Assembly: GCA_002382665.1 (NCBI GenBank)
Contig: DFZA01000005.1
Location: 77,142-141,141 of the forward strand
Origin: Peptococcaceae bacterium UBA4068
GTDB taxonomy: Bacteria > Bacillota > Dehalobacteriia > UBA4068
Reading direction: 5' to 3'
DNA: 64,000 nucleotides
Positions 52,755 to 62,517 of this stretch are shown here, one piece after another; the first letter of the stretch is position 1, and each line of letters begins with the position of its first letter. The notes beneath the pieces were generated by a model that did no database searches, was not told the origin of the DNA, and was given only the letters and a program-made list of their open reading frames with translations. The translations under genes were made by a program, and so were the position numbers.

Positions 52755-53558
52755 ATGAAAAACTGTCTATCTATAGCAGGTTCCGATTGCAGCGGCGGCG
52801 CGGGAATACAGGCGGATATCAAAACATTTGCAGCACTGGGCTGTTTTGGTATGAGCGTTATTGTAGCGGTTGTCGCCGAAAATACCAGCAGGGTTATTTC
52901 CATTCAAGATGTAATCCCGGCGATGATTAAAGATCAGATTGACGCTGTTTTTGAAGATATAGAGGTTGACGCGGTTAAGGTCGGCATGTTGTCCGGAACA
53001 AATACCATGAAAGCGGTAGCGGACAAGCTACGAGAGTATAATCCCCCCAATATTGTTATAGATCCGGTAATGATTGCCAAAGGGGGTTGCGCGTTGATGG
53101 CTCCTGCTGCTTGGGATACTCTGAAAGAGGAGATCATACCGCTTAGTTTCCTCTTGACGCCAAATATTCCGGAGGCGGAAAAAATTACGGGAATAGACAT
53201 CAATACTATCCCGGATATGCAAAGAGCCGCTCAAACAATTCATGAAATGGGTGCGGAAAATGTTCTGATCAAAGGCGGTCATTTGCAGGGAAACGCCGTC
53301 GATATTTTATTTGACGGCAAAGAATTCGCTTCATTTTCCTCCGAGAGGATTGATACCAAAAATACTCATGGAACAGGCTGTACCCTTTCATCTGCAATTA
53401 CCGCGAATCTGGCTAACGGCATGGATCTGCACAAAGCGGTAGAGGAGGCAAAAAAATATATAACTATGGCCATAAAATATTCCTTAAATATCGGTAAAGG
53501 CCATGGCCCTCTCAACCATTTTTATGAATTTTATCAGATGAAAGGAATATCAAAATGA
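52755..53558 (+). CDS. thiD: Hydroxymethylpyrimidine/phosphomethylpyrimidine kinase
   Basis: 267 residues, ribokinase fold. Motifs: IAGSDCSGGAGIQADIKTFAALG at the start, VKVGMLSG, DPVMIAKGG and the anion-hole/catalytic THGTGCTLSSAI. Phosphorylates HMP to HMP-PP for thiamin synthesis. First gene of the TPP-controlled operon, overlapping thiC by 4 nt. Confidence 0.95.
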   Translation: MKNCLSIAGSDCSGGAGIQADIKTFAALGCFGMSVIVAVVAENTSRVISIQDVIPAMIKDQIDAVFEDIEVDAVKVGMLSGTNTMKAVADKLREYNPPNIVIDPVMIAKGGCALMAPAAWDTLKEEIIPLSFLLTPNIPEAEKITGIDINTIPDMQRAAQTIHEMGAENVLIKGGHLQGNAVDILFDGKEFASFSSERIDTKNTHGTGCTLSSAITANLANGMDLHKAVEEAKKYITMAIKYSLNIGKGHGPLNHFYEFYQMKGISK

Positions 53559-54886
53559 AAAATTACAACACACAAATGGAGGCAGCTAAAAAACATGTTA
53601 TTACGCCTGAGATGGAAACGGTGGCCAAAAAGGAAAACATTGATCCTAATCAGCTGTTGGAGGTTGTCGCCAGCGGCGCCGTTGCTATTCCCGCAAATAT
53701 CAATCATACTTCGCTTTCAGCGGAGGGCATCGGCGCGGGCTTAAAAACAAAAATCAATGTTAACTTAGGCATCTCCGGCGATTGCAATAACTACGATATT
53801 GAAATGCAAAAAGTAGATATGGCATTAAAATTTGGCGCGGAAGCCATTATGGATTTGAGTAACTATGGCAAAACCAATATTTTTCGCAAAGAACTAATTG
53901 CCAAATCCCCGGCAATGATTGGAACCGTGCCTATTTATGACGCGGTCGGTTATCTGGAAAAGGACTTGTCAGAAATTACCGCGGAGGATTTTATGCGGGT
54001 TGTCAGAGCTCATGCCGAGGAAGGTGTGGATTTTATGACGATTCACGCCGGGATCAACAAAAGAGCTGTGGAAGCGTTTCGGCGTGAAGGCAGAAAGATG
54101 AATATTGTTTCCCGCGGCGGCTCGCTGTTGTTTGCCTGGATGAATATGACGGGTAATGAGAATCCTTTCTTTGAGTACTATGATGACTTTCTGGAAATCC
54201 TCCATGAATTTGATGTAACCATCAGCCTGGGCGACGCTCTCAGACCGGGTTGTATCGATGACAGCTCCGACGCTGGACAGATCAGTGAATTGATAGAACT
54301 CGGCAACCTGACAAAACGGGCATGGGATAAGCATGTGCAGGTTATGGTGGAAGGGCCTGGGCATATGGCAATTAATGAAATAGCGGCCAATATGATTATG
54401 CAGAAGCGTATATGCCATAATGCTCCTTTCTATGTTTTAGGACCGCTGGTTACTGATATTGCTCCCGGTTACGACCATATCACCTCCGCTATCGGCGGTG
54501 CGATAGCCGCCGCATCCGGCGCGGATTTTCTTTGTTATGTCACTCCTGCCGAGCATCTGCGGTTGCCTGATTTAAACGATGTCAAGGAAGGCATTGTAGC
54601 CAGCAAAATTGCCGCCCACGCAGCTGATATCGCTAAAGGAATTCCCCATGCCAGGGATATAGACAATCAAATGGCCGAGGCCCGTCACGAATTGGATTGG
54701 CAGAAAATGTTTGCCATTGCCATAGACGGCGATAAAGCAAGAGAATATTATGCTGGTGCTCCGCCCACTGACCCGCATACCTGTTCTATGTGCGGTAAAA
54801 TGTGCGCTGTCAGAACGACAAATATGATATTAGATGGCAAAAAGGTTGAGTTTTGCTCTGGAGAGATAAAGGAGAACGATAAATGA
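53555..54886 (+). CDS. thiC: Phosphomethylpyrimidine synthase
   Basis: 443 residues. Non-canonical radical SAM enzyme converting aminoimidazole ribotide to HMP-P. Shows NINHTSLSAEGIGAGLKTKINVN, VEGPGHMAINEI and the C-terminal cluster motif CSMCGKMC. The spacing Cx2Cx3C and the missing N-terminal extension mark the short form common in clostridia and archaea. Overlaps thiD and thiM by 4 nt each. Confidence 0.95.
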   Translation: MKNYNTQMEAAKKHVITPEMETVAKKENIDPNQLLEVVASGAVAIPANINHTSLSAEGIGAGLKTKINVNLGISGDCNNYDIEMQKVDMALKFGAEAIMDLSNYGKTNIFRKELIAKSPAMIGTVPIYDAVGYLEKDLSEITAEDFMRVVRAHAEEGVDFMTIHAGINKRAVEAFRREGRKMNIVSRGGSLLFAWMNMTGNENPFFEYYDDFLEILHEFDVTISLGDALRPGCIDDSSDAGQISELIELGNLTKRAWDKHVQVMVEGPGHMAINEIAANMIMQKRICHNAPFYVLGPLVTDIAPGYDHITSAIGGAIAAASGADFLCYVTPAEHLRLPDLNDVKEGIVASKIAAHAADIAKGIPHARDIDNQMAEARHELDWQKMFAIAIDGDKAREYYAGAPPTDPHTCSMCGKMCAVRTTNMILDGKKVEFCSGEIKENDK

Positions 54887-55701
54887 ATACCATTAGAGAA
54901 TATATTGCGTCTTATTTGACGGAATTAAAAATTAAAGCGCCGCTGGTGCACTGTATCACAAACTATGTTACAGTCAATGATGTGGCCAATGCGCTGCTGG
55001 CCATCGGCGCCTCGCCGATTATGGCCGATGATATCAATGAGACGGAGGAAATCACCGCTATTTCATCCGCTCTGGTTATCAATATCGGTACGCTCAATCA
55101 GCGTACAATTGAATCAATGATTTTATCCGGCAAAAAAGCCAACGCTCTTGGTATTCCCGTTGTTTTTGACCCGGTAGGTGCAGGCGCGTCCAAACTTAGG
55201 AATGATACAACCATGGAAATCTTAGAACAGGTCAAAATTGCCGTTCTGCGGGGAAATTTATCGGAGGCTTCTTTTGTGGCGGGACTTGAGGTATCAACCA
55301 AAGGTGTTGACTCTTCCGAGGCTGATGAGATTAACGACAGCATTGCCGTAGCCAAGGCGGTTGCCAAAGACTTTCATTGTGTAGCTGCCGTCACGGGAGC
55401 AACCGATATTATTTCCGATGGCGAAAGGGTCGTCAATGTTTCCAACGGTTGTAAAACGCTTTCTAAAGTAACAGGTACCGGCTGTATGGCAACCGCGCTG
55501 GTTGGGGCATTCGCCGGCGCCGGAACGGATAATTTTACCGCGGCGGTTGGCGGTGTTGCATCTATGGGTATTGCGGGTGAAATTGCATTTTCCAAAGCAG
55601 GAAATACCGCCATGGGCAGTTTCCATATCGCTATTATTGATGCTTTGAGTAATCTTAACGGCGAAATAATTTCCAGAATGGCGAAATTATATGAAGAATA
55701 A
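54883..55701 (+). CDS. thiM: Hydroxyethylthiazole kinase
   Basis: 272 residues. Motifs: PLVHCITNYVTVNDVANALLAIGASP, VFDPVGAGAS, LRGNLSEA and the catalytic VTGTGCMATAL. Salvages the thiazole moiety of thiamin. No thiG, thiH or thiS is in this operon, so the thiazole is either salvaged or made from genes elsewhere. Confidence 0.95.
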   Translation: MNTIREYIASYLTELKIKAPLVHCITNYVTVNDVANALLAIGASPIMADDINETEEITAISSALVINIGTLNQRTIESMILSGKKANALGIPVVFDPVGAGASKLRNDTTMEILEQVKIAVLRGNLSEASFVAGLEVSTKGVDSSEADEINDSIAVAKAVAKDFHCVAAVTGATDIISDGERVVNVSNGCKTLSKVTGTGCMATALVGAFAGAGTDNFTAAVGGVASMGIAGEIAFSKAGNTAMGSFHIAIIDALSNLNGEIISRMAKLYEE

Positions 55702-56317
55702 AATTGACTACACTCTCTATCTTTGTACGGACAGACAATTAATGTCAACCGCTACGATCGAGGAATCCGTAGAGCTAGCTATCAAAGGCGGCTGCACGAT
55801 AATACAATTGCGGGAAAAAAACTGTTCATCTTGGGAATTTTATCAGCTTGCGCTTCGTGTAAAAGAGATAACTGATCAATATAGGGTGCCGTTGATTGTC
55901 AATGATAGAATAGATATCGCTCTGTCGATAGATGCCGCCGGCGTCCATGTCGGGCAAAATGATCTGCCGGCCAAGGTTGCAAGAAAAATAATCGGTGAAG
56001 ATAAAATCCTTGGCGTATCTGTTTCCAACATTGACGAAGCGATCATAGCGCAAAACGACGGCGCCGATTATCTGGGGGTTGGCGCTATGTATGCGACTCA
56101 AACAAAAACGGATGCCCAAACTGTGACCATTGACGAATTGAAAAAAATTCGCCAATCTGTAAATATTCCCATCGTTGTGATCGGTGGGATCAACAAGCAT
56201 ACGATAGGTAGTTTTAAAGGTTACGGTATTGACGGGATTGCAGTCGTGTCAGCCGTTATCGCGCAAAATGACATTTGCGCCTCTGCCCATGAACTGGTTA
56301 CTTTATTTAAGCAGTGA
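55691..56317 (+). CDS. thiE: Thiamin-phosphate synthase
   Basis: 208 residues, TIM barrel. Motifs: CTIIQLREKN, LIVNDRIDIALSIDAAGVHVGQNDLP, LGVSVSN, YLGVGAMYATQTK and VVIGGINKHTIG. Joins HMP-PP and thiazole-P to give thiamin-P. Start overlaps the end of thiM by 11 nt. Last gene of the TPP operon. Confidence 0.95.
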   Translation: MKNKIDYTLYLCTDRQLMSTATIEESVELAIKGGCTIIQLREKNCSSWEFYQLALRVKEITDQYRVPLIVNDRIDIALSIDAAGVHVGQNDLPAKVARKIIGEDKILGVSVSNIDEAIIAQNDGADYLGVGAMYATQTKTDAQTVTIDELKKIRQSVNIPIVVIGGINKHTIGSFKGYGIDGIAVVSAVIAQNDICASAHELVTLFKQ

Positions 56318-56357
56318 TCATTAAATGTAAATAGCAAAAATATTTTTCCAAATATAC

Positions 56358-56404
56358 TTGACAAATAGGTAACATGTTACGTATTATATAAATAACATGT
56401 TACC
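56358..56404 (+). promoter_or_regulatory. Promoter with the same double MarR-type operator as 10.8 kb
   Basis: TTGACA (56358-56363) and TATTAT (56382-56387, 18-bp spacer). GGTAACATGTTACG lies at 56368-56381, between -35 and -10. AATAACATGTTACC lies at 56391-56404, after the -10. The two copies start 23 bp apart, the same spacing and placement as at 10764 and 10787. Confidence 0.8.
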
Positions 56405-56484
56405 TTTTTTATTAAGGGTACTTCAACGAATCAGAGAAGAAGACACGGTTTGATATGGTGTTCATTTAGTAAAGGAGATTCAAA

Positions 56485-57345
56485 ATGAAGAGAGGTAGAA
56501 AGAAAGTGCTTATAATTTTAGGTATTCTGCTTTGTGCCGCGGTGGTTGCTTTGGTTTTCTTCAATATTCCGTATTCACCAACCAAAACGGAATTTAACCG
56601 GCTCATTTGCAGCATAATAACTGAGACTGACAAAAACACCGGTGTGATTAGCGGAGATGATATCGCCGGTTTGCCAACTCCATTACAGGATTATTTTCGC
56701 GACTGCGGTTATATCGGCATACCAAAAATGACCTATGCAAAAGTGGTGTATCATGACGTGGATTTTTGGTTCAGTGAAGATAACCCAAAACTAAAAATCG
56801 ATTATACGCAATACAATTTTACGGGCGAACCGACCAGAGTTGCTTATATTGACAGTTCCTTGTACGGCATACCTTTTGAAGGTTTGGACGCTTATGCAGA
56901 TGGTCACGGTTCGATGAAAGGCGTGATTGCCAAGCTGCATACTTTGTTCGATCAGAGCGGGGAGGCGATGGATAAAGCAAGCCTGGTAACTTATTTGTCG
57001 GAGTGTCTGTTGATTCCCAGCGTGGCTTTAGAGGATTATATCATTTGGCAGGAAATTGACGATACAACCGCCAAAGCGACTCTTTCCTATTATGGTGAAA
57101 CCGTTAGCGGTATTTTTACCTTTGATCCCCAAAACGAAACTGTGACCTTTACCACCGATGACAGAACGCAGATTGCAACTGACGGTACTACCAAAAATGT
57201 TACCTGGTGCACTGTGTCCAGCGATTATCAGGACGCAAACGGTATCAAAAAGCCGACCGGTTTTAAAGCCATTTGGAAATATGCTACCGGCGACCTGGTC
57301 TATTTCGACGGCAAAGGTCAACTAATATACGATACCGAAGAATAA
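56485..57345 (+). CDS. Membrane-anchored DUF6544-like protein
   Basis: 286 residues. One N-terminal membrane segment (about 8-27) anchors a mainly beta extracytoplasmic or cytoplasmic domain. Landmarks are LPTPLQDYFRDCGYIGIPKM, YGIPFEGLDAYADGHGSMKG and IFTFDPQNETVTFTTDDR, as I recall for DUF6544 proteins; no activity is known. AAAGGAG precedes ATG. Its promoter carries two MarR-type operators identical in layout to those of the MarR-exporter operon 45 kb away, so it is probably in that regulon. Confidence 0.72.
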   Translation: MKRGRKKVLIILGILLCAAVVALVFFNIPYSPTKTEFNRLICSIITETDKNTGVISGDDIAGLPTPLQDYFRDCGYIGIPKMTYAKVVYHDVDFWFSEDNPKLKIDYTQYNFTGEPTRVAYIDSSLYGIPFEGLDAYADGHGSMKGVIAKLHTLFDQSGEAMDKASLVTYLSECLLIPSVALEDYIIWQEIDDTTAKATLSYYGETVSGIFTFDPQNETVTFTTDDRTQIATDGTTKNVTWCTVSSDYQDANGIKKPTGFKAIWKYATGDLVYFDGKGQLIYDTEE

Positions 57346-57485
57346 ATTGTTAAAGTTAGAAATTGGTGGTAAAACCTATTCTTATATGTTATATTAATTG
57401 TGAAGTTGGTGTATAATTGTAAGACTGCTAAACGATCTTTAGCTTAGGCATATAGTTGTGAACGTATAAGAAAGGAAGTGTCTTC

Positions 57486-58037
57486 ATGCCTGGATTCTTA
57501 ATTCCCCTTATAGTTATTGTCATCATTTTGATTTGGTTTGCCGCTTCTTATAATGGTTTCGTCAAACTGCGCAACATGGTGCGTGAGGCATTCTCAACCA
57601 TGGATGTTTATATGAAAAAGCGCTATGATCTGATTCCCAATTTAGTGGAAACCGTCAAGGGATATGCCAAGCACGAAGCGGGAACACTCGAAAAGGTCAC
57701 GTCTGCCCGCAATGCGGCTGCTTCCGCAACAACAGTTGAGGGTCGCATAGAGGGTGAAAATGCTTTAACCGCAACATTGAAGAACCTGTTTGCTGTCGCC
57801 GAGGCGTACCCTGATTTGAAGGCCAACGCTAATTTCATGGATCTGCAAAGGCAACTGCAAAGCATCGAGAGCGAAATCGCCAATTCCAGAAAGTATTATA
57901 ATGCGGTAGTACGCGATTTTAATATCAAAGTAGAGTCGTTCCCCAGCAACATTATTGCGGCGATATTTAGCTTTAAGCGTGAGCCGATGTTCGAAATTGC
58001 TACCGAAGAGAGAGATAATATTAAAATTCAGTTTTAA
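57486..58037 (+). CDS. lemA: LemA-family membrane protein
   Basis: 183 residues. One N-terminal membrane segment (about 4-22), then the LemA helical bundle: FVKLRNMVREAFSTMDVYMKKRYDLIPNLVETVKGYA, IENALTATL-type middle and NSRKYYNAVVRDFN near the end. Function undefined in the family. It is followed by a DUF2207 protein, the normal genetic partner. AAGGAAGTG site. Confidence 0.92.
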   Translation: MPGFLIPLIVIVIILIWFAASYNGFVKLRNMVREAFSTMDVYMKKRYDLIPNLVETVKGYAKHEAGTLEKVTSARNAAASATTVEGRIEGENALTATLKNLFAVAEAYPDLKANANFMDLQRQLQSIESEIANSRKYYNAVVRDFNIKVESFPSNIIAAIFSFKREPMFEIATEERDNIKIQF

Positions 58038-58133
58038 TTTCTGCCGCTATTGGGCAGCCAGATTGGAACTTTACGGGTTTTTTTGCCGTTTTCGGCCTTA
58101 TATAAAAGAGCGCGTTTTAACAGGAGGGATAAT

Positions 58134-60044
58134 GTGAAAAAACTGCTTATGTTTTGCGCTGTATTGGTAATTGCCATATGCAGTCTTTTTGTCTTTTCTC
58201 CGCAATTTGCTTATGCCGAGGATAGCGGATATGACATAACTGCGTATCATACGGATATCCAAATCGGTGAGGACAACACCTATCATGTTACAGAAACGAT
58301 TTCTGTAAATTACTACGTGCCCAGCCATGGCATTTATCGTTATATTCCTTATAAGCAGGAGATGACCTGGCAAAACAACGGAAAAGCAGAAAAGCGTGCT
58401 TATAACACACCAGTTAAGTCGGTTAATGCTGAGGGCGCTCCATTTGATACGTATAATCAAAATGGCAATAAAGTAATCAAAATCGGCGATCCGGAAGAAT
58501 ACGTGACTGGAAATCAGGTTTACAAAATATCTTATGATCACGTCTTGGGCGACGACAAAATCAATACGCAGGATTTTGTTTATTATAATCTGATCGGCAC
58601 GAGCTGGGATTGCAATATTGCTAATTATACCTTTTCAGTGACGCTACCTAAAGCTTTCGATACCGGCAAAATCTGGTTTTTCACCGGAGCGTATGGTTCC
58701 GTCGCAAATGATGCCGTGCAATATTCGGTGAGCGACAATACGATTTCAGGCAGCTTAAATAAAACGTTTGCCCCCGGCGAGGCGTTCACACTGCAAATGG
58801 ACTTACCCGAAGGGTATTTCCAAGTGCCGCCGCCGTTTCCCTGGCAGATGGTTTTTATTATACTTGCGCTGGTATTAGCGGCAATAGCAGTGGTTTTGTT
58901 TTTGCTGTTTGGCCGGGACAGGCCGCTGGTTACGCCGGTGGAGTTTTACGCGCCTCGGGGGATTACTTCCGCCGAAGCCGGTTATATTATCGATAGCTCG
59001 GCAGACAATAAGGATATTGTCTCCCTGGTAATTTACTGGGCTTCCAAAGGCTATCTTTCTATTGAACAGGTCGCCAAAGATGATTTTAAGCTTGCGAAGC
59101 TTAAAGACCTTCCCGAAGAGGCTCACAATTATGAAAAATATATGTTCAAACAACTGTTTAATGCCGGAGATGTCGTCACTGTTTCGCAGCTGAAGGATAA
59201 TTTTTATACAACAATCGAAACAACAAAGCAGCTGGTAGCGGATAATTATGCGATTAAGGAAAACCGTTTGTACAGTTCCAGATCAAAAGCCTTAGCAGGT
59301 CTGACAAGATTCTTTTCTTTTTTGCTTTTATGGTTGCCGCTGTTTATCACATTATATGAGTTGTTTTACTCGCTGGGCGCTGCGATAATTATTTCTGTGA
59401 TCGCTGCGGTTTTTGTGATGCTTCCTTTGCTTTGGATGGGGAGCACGATGGTACGCTGGCGGGGGGAAAGCCGTGCCAAACGTTCTACGAAGTTAATTTT
59501 TAGCATAATATTATCCGCAATCGTATTATCCCTGTATATCGTATATATGGCGTATCAAGGTATGATCGTCGCCGGCCTTGCCATAGCTGTTGCTACGATT
59601 TTGTTAAGTGTTATCAGTGTATTTATGCGTCAGCGTACCCCGAGGGGCAGCGAGTTGATAGGGAAGATGATAGGCTTCAAAAACTTTCTCGAGCGTGCCG
59701 AAAAATCCCGCATCGAGCAGCTGGTAGAGGAAAACCCGTCGTATTTTTATGATGTTATGCCATTTGCTTATGTTTTGGGCGTTACCGATAAATGGGCCAA
59801 AAAATTTGAAGGCATTGCTATGGGGCCTCCGCAATGGTATCGCGACAGCTATGGCACAATGGGTCCTTTCTCGGCTATGGTTTTCCAAGCCTACTTGTTT
59901 AATTCGATGGTGCTGATGAATGCTTCAATGGTGTCCCGTCCCGCGCCGCAGGTAAATTCTGGCGGTGGATTTGGTGGTGGCGGTTTTGGCGGCGGCGGAT
60001 TTTCCGGCGGTGGCTTTGGCGGCGGCGGTGGCGGACGCTGGTAA
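58134..60044 (+). CDS. DUF2207 membrane protein with Gly-rich C-terminus
   Basis: 636 residues from GTG 58134 (AGGAGGG at 58122-58128); the frame is open upstream without a site. A signal peptide ends near FAYAE. The extracytoplasmic DUF2207 domain (about 30-230) begins with YDITAYHTDIQIGEDNTYHV and has HGIYRYIPY. Three membrane segments follow (about 240-262 and a pair at 395-440, plus 465-500). The cytoplasmic parts carry the conserved FKNFLERAEKSRIEQLVEENPSYFYDVMPFAYVLG. The tail is almost pure Gly/Phe. Partner of LemA; role in envelope homeostasis only inferred. Confidence 0.88.
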   Translation: MKKLLMFCAVLVIAICSLFVFSPQFAYAEDSGYDITAYHTDIQIGEDNTYHVTETISVNYYVPSHGIYRYIPYKQEMTWQNNGKAEKRAYNTPVKSVNAEGAPFDTYNQNGNKVIKIGDPEEYVTGNQVYKISYDHVLGDDKINTQDFVYYNLIGTSWDCNIANYTFSVTLPKAFDTGKIWFFTGAYGSVANDAVQYSVSDNTISGSLNKTFAPGEAFTLQMDLPEGYFQVPPPFPWQMVFIILALVLAAIAVVLFLLFGRDRPLVTPVEFYAPRGITSAEAGYIIDSSADNKDIVSLVIYWASKGYLSIEQVAKDDFKLAKLKDLPEEAHNYEKYMFKQLFNAGDVVTVSQLKDNFYTTIETTKQLVADNYAIKENRLYSSRSKALAGLTRFFSFLLLWLPLFITLYELFYSLGAAIIISVIAAVFVMLPLLWMGSTMVRWRGESRAKRSTKLIFSIILSAIVLSLYIVYMAYQGMIVAGLAIAVATILLSVISVFMRQRTPRGSELIGKMIGFKNFLERAEKSRIEQLVEENPSYFYDVMPFAYVLGVTDKWAKKFEGIAMGPPQWYRDSYGTMGPFSAMVFQAYLFNSMVLMNASMVSRPAPQVNSGGGFGGGGFGGGGFSGGGFGGGGGGRW

Positions 60045-60082
60045 TGTTAACAGACAGTAGATAGAACTTGTGAATATTTGAC

Positions 60083-60115
60083 CCGCCTTTCTTTTGGAAG
60101 GCGGGTTTGTTTATT
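60083..60115. terminator. Bidirectional terminator between convergent genes
   Basis: 9-bp GC-rich stem ACCCGCCTT / AAGGCGGGT, then TTGTTTATT. Confidence 0.82.
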
Positions 60116-60983
60116 AATACGAAACCTGATAAATAAATCCTGAGAGCGGCATATCGCCGTCAATGCGAACACGATGAAGCTTATATTGGTTATTCCCCGG
60201 ATAAACTCTGCCCGGTCTGGTTGTAAACCCTAGCTGATACCCTGCATCGGATAAATAATTTAAAGTAGAGTCCCAATACTGTCCCGATGGAAAGCAAAAC
60301 GCTGTGATATTAATACCGAGATGCTCTTCAAGAATTAGCTTTGAATCTTGGATTTCACTGCGCTGTAGGGCGTTGGAGAGCTTTGTCATATCAAGATGGT
60401 GAACCGTATGGCTGCCTATCGTATTACCCTGATCTGCCAGTTCTCCCAGTTGATCCCAAGTCATACTGTTGGATGATCCGATATTTTTGGTAACTATGAA
60501 AAAGGTTGCCGTAAAGCCGTATTGTTCTACAATCGGCCAGGCTGCTTGATAATTATCCTCATAACCGTCGTCAAAAGTTATCACGATAGGATTTACCGGT
60601 ACTTTAGCGCCGTTGACCAAAGCCTGATATAGTTCTTCCATACTCAAAGTATGATAATTATTGTTATAAAGCCATGCCATTTCTTCCTGAAATTGAGATT
60701 CGGGAACGCAGAGTATATTGCCGGGCCTGGTGCTTATGGAATGATACATCAGAACCGGAATACCCTTGGCGGGAAACGGTATTAGATTTTCCGTAGATGT
60801 GTCAGTCGCATTCTCCGGCGTTTCGGCCGCCTCTGCTATTGGCGTCTGCAGCTCCGTATGATCCGACAATAACTGTGATTGTTGCTGTTTTGTAGGCATA
60901 TTAGCGTAAACTGCCAAAGTTATCAACGGGATTAAGAGCAAGAAAAAAATAATTATCTTTGTTTTCAAATCAATACCCCCCAT
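60114..60983 (-). CDS. Polysaccharide deacetylase (NodB-like)
   Basis: 289 residues. N-terminal membrane anchor/signal (about 8-27), Thr/Glu-rich linker, then the NodB domain (about 75-270). Metal and catalytic motifs: VITFDDGYEDNY, IGSHTVHHLDM and FCFPSGQYWD, with PVLMYHSIS before. Deacetylates cell wall glycan or a surface polysaccharide outside the cell. ATG 60983 lies in a G-run with no clear site; a TTG five codons later with GGGGGG upstream is an alternative. Confidence 0.88.
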   Translation of the reverse strand: MGGIDLKTKIIIFFLLLIPLITLAVYANMPTKQQQSQLLSDHTELQTPIAEAAETPENATDTSTENLIPFPAKGIPVLMYHSISTRPGNILCVPESQFQEEMAWLYNNNYHTLSMEELYQALVNGAKVPVNPIVITFDDGYEDNYQAAWPIVEQYGFTATFFIVTKNIGSSNSMTWDQLGELADQGNTIGSHTVHHLDMTKLSNALQRSEIQDSKLILEEHLGINITAFCFPSGQYWDSTLNYLSDAGYQLGFTTRPGRVYPGNNQYKLHRVRIDGDMPLSGFIYQVSY

Positions 60984-61072
60984 ATGATAATTATTTTTTT
61001 TAGTTTAATTATTATAATGCTAGGTACTAATTGGTATTCCAAAAACGAGCTTAAATTAAAATAAAAATTTAA

Positions 61073-61104
61073 AAGGACAGGAGATTAAAATTTCTCCTGT
61101 CTTT
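61073..61104 (-). terminator. Terminator of lipoprotein gene
   Basis: Stem AAGGACAGGAGA / TCTCCTGTCTTT with an 8-nt A/T loop, with A-run and T-run flanks. It is 25 bp beyond the end of the frameshifted extension of the lipoprotein gene. Confidence 0.7.
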
Positions 61105-61213
61105 TATATGTTTAAATTTAATTTCCCGCTATTTGCTGGTAGTGGAATCTTTACTGCTATTAGTGGCAGTATCTGAGCTGCCGGTGGAAGTGTCGCTGTT
61201 GCTATTGATCGAA

Positions 61214-61828
61214 TTATTGGTTAGCCGGCCCGCCGCCGCCAAAACCGCCTTCAGGCATGACATTCTTTACTGTAACCGCAGTTACGTTGCCATCCGTGTC
61301 TACTGTCACAACCAGAACATCACCAACTTTGATATCATCGATTGTACCTTCGGTATCCTCGCTCATACCTTCAATCGTTACAGTTATATCATCGCCGATT
61401 TTCAAAGTTGTTGTATCTTTCCCGGCTGTAAATGTTGTCATGGTAGGCGCTTGACCGGAAGGAGCAGCACCTGAGGGAGCTGTGCCTGATGGAGCCTGAG
61501 CGGATGGGTCATTGCCGGAAGTAGCTGGAGCATTAGTATCACCGCTTGTGGAATCCTTATCTGTTGCAGTGGTATCAGTGGAAGTATCACTTGTAGTAGT
61601 ATCGCTATTAGCGGCATCACCTGAAGGAGCCGTGCCCTTATCATTAGTATTTTCGGTCAGTTCGCCTAACTGCAGAGTGACGGAATTACCGTCAATAGTT
61701 GTGACTTTACCTGTATATGTGGTGCTGGCGTCGGAATCGCTGGTAGTCTCGGTAGCGCTGTTATCGCAGCCTGCGAGGCAAAATGCAAATACCGCTAAAC
61801 AAAAAGCAAGAATTATAATCTTTTTCAT
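61214..61828 (-). CDS. Low-complexity lipoprotein, probable C-terminal frameshift
   Basis: 204 residues as read. Lipoprotein signal with lipobox CLAGC (Cys20 region). A Ser/Thr/Asp/Ala/Pro-rich region contains repeats of the type APSGTAPSGAAPSGQAP. A small beta domain carries TTLKIGDDITVTIEG and DIKVGDVLVVTVD, like DUF5666-type repeats. It ends at 61214 after GGFGGGGPANQ. In the next frame a Ser/Thr/Asn-rich stretch (NNSINSNSDTSTGSS, TATNSSKDSTTSK) continues to a stop at 61129, close to the terminator. A one-base change near 61220 would join them. Function unknown, cell surface. Confidence 0.75.
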   Translation of the reverse strand: MKKIIILAFCLAVFAFCLAGCDNSATETTSDSDASTTYTGKVTTIDGNSVTLQLGELTENTNDKGTAPSGDAANSDTTTSDTSTDTTATDKDSTSGDTNAPATSGNDPSAQAPSGTAPSGAAPSGQAPTMTTFTAGKDTTTLKIGDDITVTIEGMSEDTEGTIDDIKVGDVLVVTVDTDGNVTAVTVKNVMPEGGFGGGGPANQ

Positions 61829-62021
61829 TTTTTTGATCCTTTCTTTTTTAGTTTATATACCAATTGGAAAATTATGGTAACTGCAATTATCCTAAAACAT
61901 CAAGATGAAATTAACATGAAATTTTCATGGTATTTGCATGAATTCTCATGGTCAGATTTTAAAGGTATATTAATACATTTAGGCGAAAATGTGTATAGAC
62001 AAAAAAACAGAGGTGTTTGAT

Positions 62022-62468
62022 ATGGAACAACTGCTGATTGCCCCCTGCGGTATGAATTGTGCCTTATGCGTTAATTATTTGGCTTATAAAAACGACTTGA
62101 ATAAGCAGGGTTTTAAAAAGACGTACTGTGTCGGCTGCTTGCCGCGCGGTAAAAGTTGTATTTTTTTAAAGAAGAATTGTGATTTGCTGGGCAACGGGCT
62201 TGTACGGTTTTGTTATGAATGTGACAGTTTTCCTTGTAGCAGGTTGAAAAATCTTGATAAGCGCTATAGGACCAAATATCATATGAGTATGTTGGAAAAC
62301 CTCTTATACATCAAAGAACATGGTATTGAGCAGTTTCTTGAAAAAGAAGATTCAAAGTGGTGCTGCCCCGAATGCGGTGGGGCGATTTGCTGCCATAACG
62401 GCCTCTGCTTGAACTGCGATCTTGAAAAACTGCGTGATAATAAAAAGTACCGCTGGGGAGAGGAGTAA
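62022..62468 (+). CDS. Cys-rich DUF3795-like protein
   Basis: 148 residues with 17 Cys. N-terminal IAPCGMNCALCVNYLAYKN is the DUF3795 hallmark, followed by CVGCLPRGKSC, FCYECDSFPCSRLKNLDKRY and a C-terminal zinc-ribbon-like WCCPECGGAICCHNGLCLNC. Probably metal or Fe-S binding, cytoplasmic, function unknown. ATG 62022 follows GAGGTG by 6 nt; an in-frame ATG at 61989 lacks a site. Confidence 0.8.
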   Translation: MEQLLIAPCGMNCALCVNYLAYKNDLNKQGFKKTYCVGCLPRGKSCIFLKKNCDLLGNGLVRFCYECDSFPCSRLKNLDKRYRTKYHMSMLENLLYIKEHGIEQFLEKEDSKWCCPECGGAICCHNGLCLNCDLEKLRDNKKYRWGEE

Positions 62469-62517
62469 AAACTTTTTCTAATCAGCTCGTTGTAAAAAAT
62501 CCCTGTGGCGATTTGCT

